Positions 1 to 6,619 of a stretch of DNA of 64,000 nucleotides are shown one piece after another. Positions within the stretch are counted from its first letter, which is position 1. Every line of letters starts with the position of its first letter. The stretch spans positions 1 to 64,000 of the forward strand of contig CANRDO010000008.1 of assembly GCA_947629385.1 (NCBI GenBank), read 5' to 3'. The notes beneath the pieces were generated by a model. It made no database searches, was not told the origin of the DNA, and saw only the letters and a program-made list of their open reading frames with translations. The position numbers and the translations under genes were made by a program. This DNA is from an uncultured Lachnospiraceae bacterium (GTDB taxonomy: Bacteria; Bacillota; Clostridia; Lachnospirales; Lachnospiraceae).

Positions 1-231
1 ATGGCTCAATCTGGAAAAGGGAAATTGAATTATCGCTGTCCGTCCTGCTTCATGCGCGATCTGGACCTCGATATGTTTTACGATAAGGAGAAGAAGGAAT
101 ATTACTGCATCCGCTGCCAGTACCGCGGGAGCGAGGAGGACGTGCTCGCGAAGAACCAGATGGCGCGTTTCCGCTACGGCGATATGATGCGGCGCTTTGC
201 GATGGAGGACTTCGAGAAATTCGACGACTGA
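1..231 (+). CDS. small zinc-ribbon protein
   Basis: A 76-residue protein begins at the first base of the window, so the true start could lie upstream. It carries a CPSC pair (residues 14-17) and a CIRC pair (residues 36-39), 18 residues apart, which is the usual layout of a four-cysteine zinc ribbon. The C-terminal half is charged with no other motif. The family was not recognised. A role in nucleic-acid binding is only an inference from the ribbon. About 70 bases separate it from the GH53 gene on the same strand. Confidence 0.6.
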   Translation: MAQSGKGKLNYRCPSCFMRDLDLDMFYDKEKKEYYCIRCQYRGSEEDVLAKNQMARFRYGDMMRRFAMEDFEKFDD

Positions 232-301
232 TGAGATGGTCCCGGACGACTTGCGGACGACGGTCGGGCGAAAGATCAGGCCGCATGTGGAGGAACATGA
301 A

Positions 302-1486
302 ATGGGTAATTTCATCAAGGGCATGGATCTGTCGACCCTGCTGGAGGTCGAGCGCTGCGGCGGAAAATTCTACGATCACGGCGTGCGCGGGGACGCCATG
401 GACATCCTGAAGAACTACGGGATGAACATGGTGCGCCTGCGCCTCTGGAACGACCCCTTTGACGAAGCGGGCAACTCCTACGGCGCGGGCGGCAGCGACA
501 TCGAGACGACGCTGGCGCTCGCGAAGCGGGCAAAGGAAAAGGGCGTCGGCTGGCTGCTGGATTTCCACTACAGTGATTTCTGGGCGGATCCGGGCAAGCA
601 GACCGTGCCGAAGGCGTGGCGAGGGATGGACGCCGGACAGCTGGAGACGGCGGTCTGCGATTACACGAAAAAGGTGCTCGCGCGCTGCAAAAAAGAGGAT
701 ATTCTGCCGCAGATGGTGGCGGTCGGGAACGAGCTTTCCAATGGCCTTTTGTGGCCGTACGGAAGGACGCCGAACTTTGCGAACATCGCGCGATTCGTGA
801 GCGCGGGCATCCGAGCCGTGCGCGAGACGGTGGCAGAAGTGCGCGAAAACCACTCGACAGATGCACAGGCAGGCGCTCAGACGGTGCGCGAGACGGGGGA
901 GAATATCTCCGTGATGCTTCATCTGGATAACGGCGGGAACAATGCGCTGTACCGCGGCTGGTTTGACTCCTATTTTGCAAACGGCGGCGCGGATTTTGAC
1001 TGTATCGGGCTGTCTTATTATCCGTTCTGGCACGGGACGCCAGCGATGCTGAAAGCCAACATGGACGACCTCGCCGTGCGCTACAGGAAGGACCTGATCG
1101 TGGCGGAGGTCTCGATGGGCTATACGATGGAGGATTACCGGTCCTACGAAAAGCTGGCGGCGGACGAGCGCAAGGGAATGGCGACCAGGAAGGAGCTGGC
1201 AGACGCGATCGACTATCCGATGACCCCGCAGGGACAGTCTGATTTCATGCGGGACGTCCTGCAGATCATCCGTGAGGTTCCGGAGGGACGCGGCAAAGGC
1301 TTTTTCTATTGGGAGCCGGCCTGGATTCCTGTACCGGGGAGCGGCTGGGCGACGGAAGCTGCCTGCGCGTATATCGGGGAGAGCGGCCCGGGAGGAAATG
1401 AATGGGCGAATCAGGCTCTGTTTGACTATGAAGGGAACACACTTCCGGCGTTGGATGTGATACGTGACTTTGGGAGGAACCTATGA
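302..1486 (+). CDS. GH53 endo-beta-1,4-galactanase (arabinogalactan type), intracellular
   Basis: This 394-residue protein matches glycoside hydrolase family 53, which cleaves beta-1,4-galactan side chains of pectin. The two family glutamates are visible: the acid/base in VGNE (E144) and the nucleophile in IVAEVSMGY (E269). Other family signatures include VRLRLWNDP near residue 44, LLDFHYSDFWADPGKQ near residue 85 and LSYYPFWHG near residue 237. The start at 302 is preceded by GGAGG (289-293) at good spacing; an upstream in-frame ATG at 197 would overlap the previous gene and has no such site. No signal peptide is present, so it probably acts in the cytoplasm on imported galacto-oligosaccharides. 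Its stop overlaps the next start (ATGA). Confidence 0.88.
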   Translation: MGNFIKGMDLSTLLEVERCGGKFYDHGVRGDAMDILKNYGMNMVRLRLWNDPFDEAGNSYGAGGSDIETTLALAKRAKEKGVGWLLDFHYSDFWADPGKQTVPKAWRGMDAGQLETAVCDYTKKVLARCKKEDILPQMVAVGNELSNGLLWPYGRTPNFANIARFVSAGIRAVRETVAEVRENHSTDAQAGAQTVRETGENISVMLHLDNGGNNALYRGWFDSYFANGGADFDCIGLSYYPFWHGTPAMLKANMDDLAVRYRKDLIVAEVSMGYTMEDYRSYEKLAADERKGMATRKELADAIDYPMTPQGQSDFMRDVLQIIREVPEGRGKGFFYWEPAWIPVPGSGWATEAACAYIGESGPGGNEWANQALFDYEGNTLPALDVIRDFGRNL

Positions 1487-2265
1487 ACAATATGACTATG
1501 AGAAAACAGAATACGGGCTGGAAGCTGCCGTCGATCTCCACATTCGGACTGAAGATGTTCGCGTGCGTGACGATGCTGATCTGCAGCATCGGCGCGTCGG
1601 TTGTACAGGACGGGATCATTCATCTCGACAATTATACGCAGGCGGAGCTCATGCAGGCGATGGAGACACAGCCTGATCTTGTGATGATGGCGGGGATCGC
1701 TTCCTCGATGCAGATCGTCGGTGGGCTGGCTGTCCCGATCTTTGCTTTTCTTTTGGTGGAAGGCTTTCGAAATACCTCTGATTTCAAAAAATATCTTTTG
1801 AGACTTTCTGTTCTTGCGATTGTCAGCGAAGTGCCGTTTGACCTTGCAATGCAGCAGACCTTTTTTGATTTTTCCATTCAGAACCCGGCGTTCGGAATCG
1901 CGATCAGTCTGCTGATGCTCTATGTGCTTGATTTGTTCAAGGACGGGAAGGGAGCGGCCGCGATCCTGGCCCGTATCTGTATTGTGGTCGGAGCTCTGGT
2001 CTGGGTTACCGTGCTGCGTGTGCAGTTCGGGCCGAGCACGGTACTGCTCGCCGCGATCTTTTATCTATTTTACGCGAGAAATGTGCTGAAAACCCTGCTT
2101 GGCATTCTGGTCAGTCTGTTCTCCATCACAGGGCCGTTGTCGTTTTACCTGATCTGGCTTTACAGCGAGGAGCAAAAGCACAAGGAATGGAATCGCTGGT
2201 TCTATGTGTTTTATCCGGCGCATTTTCTTATTCTGGGGGTCATTGTCACCTTTCTGATGAAATAG
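1483..2265 (+). CDS. TraX-family multi-spanning membrane protein
   Basis: A 260-residue protein with about seven hydrophobic segments and the TraX-family signature around residues 80-125 (IVGGLAVPIFAFLLVEGF, then a charged YLLRLSVLAIVSEVPFDLA stretch). TraX in plasmid F acetylates pilin. Chromosomal Firmicutes homologues are widespread, and their substrate is not established. The gene overlaps the GH53 gene by four bases (ATGA at 1483-1486), so the two are translationally coupled. A surface-glycan acetylation role would fit a sugar-use neighbour but is inference. Confidence 0.75.
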   Translation: MNNMTMRKQNTGWKLPSISTFGLKMFACVTMLICSIGASVVQDGIIHLDNYTQAELMQAMETQPDLVMMAGIASSMQIVGGLAVPIFAFLLVEGFRNTSDFKKYLLRLSVLAIVSEVPFDLAMQQTFFDFSIQNPAFGIAISLLMLYVLDLFKDGKGAAAILARICIVVGALVWVTVLRVQFGPSTVLLAAIFYLFYARNVLKTLLGILVSLFSITGPLSFYLIWLYSEEQKHKEWNRWFYVFYPAHFLILGVIVTFLMK

Positions 2266-2391
2266 AAGCTCTGCAAGGGTGAAGGAAATAATATAGTTAC
2301 AAGATATTACAAAAATATTAATATCTCGACTCTGCATCTGAAAATTCTTCTAAAAACCCCATAAAACCACGAAAATTCGCAAAAGAAGTCG

Positions 2392-2435
2392 AATCCGAAA
2401 TCTGTCAAAATGGACAAATGGACAGATTTCGGATT
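2392..2435. terminator. 15-bp inverted repeat after the TraX gene
   Basis: AATCCGAAATCTGTC at 2392-2406 is perfectly complementary to 2421-2435 across a 14-base loop. The stem is strong, but no clean T-run follows on either strand, so termination is likely but not certain. A smaller 7-bp repeat (AGATATT/AATATCT) lies at 2302-2326. Otherwise the 2266-2549 gap is AT-rich and shows no gene. Confidence 0.5.
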
Positions 2436-2549
2436 GTTAAAATAGATAAAAATGTATGAAAATATAGATGATAATTATACAAAAAAGACAAATTTAAAAA
2501 GACGAATTATGTCGACCAAATAATATGTTACAAAAATATGAAAAATATA

Positions 2550-2579
2550 TTGACATAACGTTTCGAAGTTTTGTATAAT
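2550..2579 (+). promoter_or_regulatory. sigma-A-type promoter of the SleB-like gene
   Basis: TTGACA at 2550-2555 and TATAAT at 2574-2579 are both perfect consensus boxes with an 18-base spacer. The predicted start near 2586 leaves a leader of about 115 bases before the gene. The leader is GC-richer than the promoter and contains a small GCTGC/GCAGC hairpin, but matches no riboswitch class I know. Confidence 0.8.
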
Positions 2580-2699
2580 ACGGGTACGTTGGGAGCAGTA
2601 TAGTAAACGAGCTGCGACCGTAACAGGCTGCAGCGCAAACGATAAGGGACAGAAGAGGCGGACATGGGGAGATGTCTACCACAAACGACAGGAGAGTTT

Positions 2700-3521
2700 A
2701 TGATGCTGTTACGAGACGGAATGAAATCACTCGCTGATTTCACGCGGCGTATCATGTGTCGGTACATCAGGGACATTGCATCTATGCTGGCAGGTATTGT
2801 ACTTGTCACTGGCGTTGTACTGATCATACCGGAATTTGACACCAGCGGTCACGGCAAAGTATATGCTGTAGATTCTCAGGAGGCTGAGGATGGAAGGGCG
2901 CAGCAGCTACAGGCAGGACTGATGGGAGTTGTCAATGGTGTGGCATACATGGAGCAGTATTCTGATGCTGCACGGCTTGTGAGCGTCGCAGATGCGAATG
3001 AAAAGGTACTGGCGGGGATAAAAGGGCTCGACAGGAGAGCCATCCACCGGACGTCGATCGAGGAAGGCACGAAGATTGCCAGTGAGCTTGGCTACTACGC
3101 GCAACAGGCAGTATACGAAAACCAGATGTCGCAGGACGATTATTACACATTGTTGCGAATTGTGGAGGCAGAAGCTACAGGCGGAGATCTGATGAGCAAG
3201 ATGATCGTGGCACAGGTGGTTCTCAACCGTGTACAGGATTCGCATTTCCCTGACAATATCTATGATGTGGTCTGGCAGAAAGCGCAGTTTCAGCCTACAT
3301 CGGACGGGCGAATCTACAGTTGTACCGTTACGGAATCAACAATAGAGGCTGTCGACCGGGTATTGCAGGGCGAGGATTACTCACAGGGCGCTTTGTTCTT
3401 CATAGCTCGCGACGACGCAGACTTAGATTGTGCAAGCTGGTTTGACTCCAGCCTTGTCAAGATGTTTGAGTATGGCGGACATGAGTATTTTACTTTTGCG
3501 GAATATGTGAGTAATACATAA
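2700..3521 (+). CDS. SleB/CwlJ-type cell wall hydrolase
   Basis: A membrane-anchored or secreted protein of 273 residues from this start. One hydrophobic segment lies near the N-terminus (SMLAGIVLVTGVVLIIP). The C-terminal domain begins at DDYYTLLRIVEAEATGGD and contains VAQVVLNRV and FQPTSDGRI, the hallmarks of the SleB/CwlJ hydrolase_2 family, which cleaves spore-cortex or vegetative peptidoglycan. The first Glu of the EAEA motif is the expected catalytic residue. The start at 2700 (tandem ATG at 2700 and 2703) follows an AGGAG at 2690-2694; the ATG at 2664 lacks a site. The strong sigma-A-like promoter suggests vegetative expression rather than sporulation only. Confidence 0.8.
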   Translation: MMLLRDGMKSLADFTRRIMCRYIRDIASMLAGIVLVTGVVLIIPEFDTSGHGKVYAVDSQEAEDGRAQQLQAGLMGVVNGVAYMEQYSDAARLVSVADANEKVLAGIKGLDRRAIHRTSIEEGTKIASELGYYAQQAVYENQMSQDDYYTLLRIVEAEATGGDLMSKMIVAQVVLNRVQDSHFPDNIYDVVWQKAQFQPTSDGRIYSCTVTESTIEAVDRVLQGEDYSQGALFFIARDDADLDCASWFDSSLVKMFEYGGHEYFTFAEYVSNT

Positions 3522-3525
3522 GAAG

Positions 3526-3554
3526 GAATCCTGCATTGCAGGATTCTTTTTTTT
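3526..3554 (+). terminator. rho-independent terminator of the SleB-like gene
   Basis: A perfect 9-bp stem, GAATCCTGC (3526-3534) with GCAGGATTC (3538-3546), has a 3-base loop and is followed by a run of eight or nine T. It starts four bases after the stop codon. Confidence 0.93.
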
Positions 3555-3630
3555 GTGTTATGATAGTGCAAAATGATCCGGAAGCCCGGCGTTTTCATCT
3601 GAGAGGGCGGACCGGTCATGGTAAAATGAA

Positions 3631-3716
3631 ACAGAACAAAACAGAACAAAACAGAACAAAACAGAACAAAACAGAACAAAACAGAACAAAACAGAACAAA
3701 ACAGAACAAAACAGAA
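3631..3716 (+). repeat. 10-bp tandem repeat in the thrC leader
   Basis: The unit ACAGAACAAA is repeated eight times without error (3631-3710) and ends in a partial ninth copy. It lies just upstream of the thrC ribosome site. On the minus strand it is a TTTGTTCTGT repeat. A repeat of about one helical turn next to a start site can expand or contract by slipped-strand mispairing and alter transcription or leader structure. Confidence 0.95.
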
Positions 3717-3733
3717 AAGAGAAGGATGAATCT

Positions 3734-5224
3734 ATGGATCTGATGTACAGAAGTACCAGAAATGCAAAGAATCAGGTGACAGCCTCGCAGGCCGTGCTGA
3801 AGGGGCTTGCGGAGGACGGAGGCCTGTTTGTACCGGAGCGGATTCCCGGACTGGAGCTTTCGCTTGGCGCACTTGCAGACATGTCGTATCAGGAGACTGC
3901 CTATGCGGTGATGAAGCAATTTCTGACGGATTATACGGAGCGGGAGCTGAAGGATTGTATTCGCAGCGCGTATGACGAGAAGTTTGATACGCCGGAAATT
4001 GCGCCTCTACGTGAGGCGGACGGCGCATATTATCTTGAGCTTTTTCATGGGGCGACGATTGCGTTTAAGGATATGGCGCTTTCAATCCTTCCGTATCTGA
4101 TGACGACAGCCGCGAAGAAGAATCGCGAGGACAAGGAGATCGTGATCCTCACGGCGACCTCCGGGGACACCGGGAAAGCGGCCCTGGCCGGATTCGCAGA
4201 TGTGCCGGGGACAAGGATTATCGTATTTTATCCGAAGAATGGCGTGAGCGCTGTGCAGGAGAGACAGATGGTCACCCAGAAGGGCGCGAATACCTGCGTT
4301 ATAGGGATTCACGGGAATTTTGACGATGCGCAGACCGGGGTGAAGAAGCTTTTCGGGGATGTCGCGCTTGGCAAGGTGCTTGCAGATGCGGGATACCGTT
4401 TTTCCTCGGCGAATTCGATCAACATCGGGCGGCTGGTTCCGCAGATCGTCTACTATGTATATGCTTACGGAAGGCTGTTGAAGGCAGGGAAGATTCGGCT
4501 GGGAGATTCGATCAATGTAGTGGTGCCGACCGGGAATTTTGGAAATATTCTGGCCGCCTATTACGCGAAATGTATGGGGCTTCCGATCGGACGGCTGATT
4601 TGCGCTTCGAATGAGAACAAGGTGCTCTATGACTTTTTCCGGACCGGCGTCTATGACAGGAACAGAGATTTTATCCTGACCTCGTCGCCGTCGATGGATA
4701 TTCTGATCTCGAGTAATCTGGAGCGGCTGATTTATCGGATGGCGGGCGACGATGCGAAGGAGAATGCACGGCTGATGGAGGAGCTTTCTTCAAAGGGCAG
4801 TTACGAGATCAGCGACTCGATGAAGGCTGTGATGAAGGATTTTACAGGAGGTTTTGCCACGATGGAGGAGGTCGCCGTGGAGATCGCGCGGCTGTACAAA
4901 GAAACCGGTTATGTGATCGATACGCATACGGCGGTTGCATCCCGCGTGTACCGGGCATATAAAGAGCAGTCCGGGGATGTTACGCCGGCGGTTATTGCGT
5001 CGACGGCGAGTCCGTATAAGTTCGCGCGCAGTGTGATGGAGGCGATTGACCCGAAGTATGCGGGGATGGATGATTTCGCCCTGATCGATGAGCTGAGCCG
5101 GATTTCTGGGACGAAGGTGCCACAGGCAATCGAGGAGATCCGAAGCGCCGCGGTACTGCACGACAAGGTGATCGAAAAGACACAGATGGAAGCTGCAGTC
5201 AGAGAGTTCCTTGGGATACACTGA
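3734..5224 (+). CDS. thrC: threonine synthase
   Basis: Converts O-phosphohomoserine to threonine with PLP. From this start the protein is 496 residues, the normal size for the longer type. It begins with the usual N-terminus YRSTRN...LAEDGGLFVPE. The PLP lysine is in HGATIAFKDMAL (K112), and ATSGDTGKAAL and VPTGNFGNI are the cofactor and phosphate loops. GAAGGA at 3721-3726 supports the ATG at 3734. The reading frame stays open back to 3536 through the 10-bp repeat, adding 66 residues rich in K, Q, N and T. This is most likely accidental, since family members start where this start is placed. Confidence 0.93.
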   Translation: MDLMYRSTRNAKNQVTASQAVLKGLAEDGGLFVPERIPGLELSLGALADMSYQETAYAVMKQFLTDYTERELKDCIRSAYDEKFDTPEIAPLREADGAYYLELFHGATIAFKDMALSILPYLMTTAAKKNREDKEIVILTATSGDTGKAALAGFADVPGTRIIVFYPKNGVSAVQERQMVTQKGANTCVIGIHGNFDDAQTGVKKLFGDVALGKVLADAGYRFSSANSINIGRLVPQIVYYVYAYGRLLKAGKIRLGDSINVVVPTGNFGNILAAYYAKCMGLPIGRLICASNENKVLYDFFRTGVYDRNRDFILTSSPSMDILISSNLERLIYRMAGDDAKENARLMEELSSKGSYEISDSMKAVMKDFTGGFATMEEVAVEIARLYKETGYVIDTHTAVASRVYRAYKEQSGDVTPAVIASTASPYKFARSVMEAIDPKYAGMDDFALIDELSRISGTKVPQAIEEIRSAAVLHDKVIEKTQMEAAVREFLGIH

Positions 5225-5342
5225 GCCGGGACAATTCTTTGAAACGGATATGAGTGTCCAAGGGGAGGGCTATATTGCCGATTTTTATTGACAATATGGA
5301 TTGACCGAACTGTGTGGGCGCGAAAGAAAGGGGGAGGGCTAT

Positions 5343-5699
5343 ATGGATATGGGGTCCATGTTTTCTCTGGTCGATATGGTGGTTGTCGCTTGTGGGGTGT
5401 ACGTTATTTATCTCTGTCTGGAGATGAAGCTGACCGGAAAGCTCAAGCAAAATATGCTTATGCCGAAGGGGCTTGACGTCAAGAGGTGCAGGGATGTGGA
5501 AGGCTATATCCGGACGATTGTGATGAAACAGCTTTTGCTGGGAGTCTTTGCGATCGGGTGCGGAATACTTGGACTGCTGCAGGATTTTGGAGTCGGGCCT
5601 GTCAATTCGGCTGTCTACCTGTCGTCCATTCTAGCCTTTGCTGTCTATGCAGTCTGGTATAGCTTTTACATGAAAAAAGTGGTCAGGAAATTCTGGTAA
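5343..5699 (+). CDS. small membrane protein, unknown family
   Basis: A 118-residue protein with an N-terminal hydrophobic segment (SLVDMVVVACGVYVIYLCLEM), a short charged loop with KRCRDVEGYIR, and two further hydrophobic segments near the C-terminus. GGGAGGG at 5331-5337 lies well placed before the ATG at 5343. I do not recognise the family. It lies between thrC and the SH3 protein on the same strand, with no terminator visible between thrC and it. Confidence 0.65.
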   Translation: MDMGSMFSLVDMVVVACGVYVIYLCLEMKLTGKLKQNMLMPKGLDVKRCRDVEGYIRTIVMKQLLLGVFAIGCGILGLLQDFGVGPVNSAVYLSSILAFAVYAVWYSFYMKKVVRKFW

Positions 5700-5779
5700 A
5701 CAAAAGAGGTTTTACACCAAATTGCGTTGCCTTTGCGAAAACTGTTTATCTGTCGGGATACAAAAGGGGAAATAGAGTC

Positions 5780-6511
5780 ATGAAGAACTTTAAAGAGTGG
5801 TTATCGGACTATTTGCGCTATATTATGCTGCTGCTGGCGGCGGTTCTGATATTCTTTCTGGTGATGATTGGTGTCAGGCTCTACCAGCATCACAGTGAGC
5901 CGGATTTGGGAAATGTAGTAGAGATTTATCCGGAAACAGGAGGGCAGACCGAGGCGGGACAGGAGTCTGAGACAGCATCGGAGACAGAGTCTGAGGCTGC
6001 GCCAGAGACAGAGTCTGAGGCAGAATCGGAATCTGAAAAAGAAACCGAATCAGAGAAGGCTTCAGAGGCGGTCACGGAGAAGAAAGACCTTTCGGGAAAT
6101 GAGTCAGAGAAAGAGAATGCAGAAGCTCAAAGCGAGAAGCCTGGGACGAGTCTCATCCCGGAGGATGGTTCTGGTGTGACAATTACACGGCAGTCTGAGA
6201 AGGAGACGGTTCCGACAACCGGCTCGACATCAGCTCCGACATCATTGCCAACTCAAGCTCCAACACCCACGCCGACTCCAACGCCAACGCCAATGCCGAC
6301 ACCGACGCCGACACCGATGCCGACTCCGGAGCCGGTTTACATGACTTTGACGGGCTCCTGTTATCTGCGCAGCGGGCCAGGCTATGAATATGAGATTATC
6401 GGAGAATATATATACGGAACGACTGTGCGAGTTCTCGACGATTCGACCGGCTGGTATAAGGTTGAGGTCGACGGGATAACCGGGTATATGGGCGGCAGGT
6501 TTTTCCACTGA
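5780..6511 (+). CDS. single-pass membrane protein with C-terminal SH3 domain
   Basis: A 243-residue protein in four parts: an N-terminal cytoplasmic stub and transmembrane helix (residues 14-36), an acidic Ser/Glu-rich region built of repeated SETESE-like units (about 45-130), a Thr-Pro linker (TPTPTP, about 150-185), and a bacterial SH3 domain (188-243) with YLRSGPGYEYEIIG and GWYKVEVDGITGYM. Such SH3 domains bind peptidoglycan, so it probably spans from membrane to wall. The N-terminus resembles that of the protein at 15692 (FKEWLSDYLRYIML versus IREWISDNLRYILL), so they are paralogues. Confidence 0.8.
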   Translation: MKNFKEWLSDYLRYIMLLLAAVLIFFLVMIGVRLYQHHSEPDLGNVVEIYPETGGQTEAGQESETASETESEAAPETESEAESESEKETESEKASEAVTEKKDLSGNESEKENAEAQSEKPGTSLIPEDGSGVTITRQSEKETVPTTGSTSAPTSLPTQAPTPTPTPTPTPMPTPTPTPMPTPEPVYMTLTGSCYLRSGPGYEYEIIGEYIYGTTVRVLDDSTGWYKVEVDGITGYMGGRFFH

Positions 6512-6548
6512 GTTGCGAGGATACTAAATTAATATATTTCTAGAATAG

Positions 6549-6591
6549 GAATCCCTCTGCGGGACGAAGGCGTCCCGTCAGGGGGATTTTG
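6549..6591 (+). terminator. rho-independent terminator after the SH3 protein
   Basis: A long, nearly perfect hairpin reads AATCCCTCTG, GGGACG, loop AAGG, CGTCCC, then CAGGGGGATT, followed by TTTTG. It separates the SH3 gene from the PEP-domain gene. Confidence 0.85.
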
Positions 6592-6619
6592 CGCTTATAA
6601 GGAAAAGGAGGTATGTAGT

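Noticed and set aside
2586..2699. Riboswitch (cyclic di-AMP or cyclic di-GMP type) in the SleB leader
   Set aside because: Such switches often control wall hydrolases, but none of the conserved core segments is present.
3631..3716. CRISPR array
   Set aside because: The repeat is a head-to-tail 10-mer without spacers, and no cas gene is in the window.
3536..3733. N-terminal extension of threonine synthase through the 10-bp repeat
   Set aside because: The family start and a good ribosome site are at 3734; the extension is low-complexity repeat translation.
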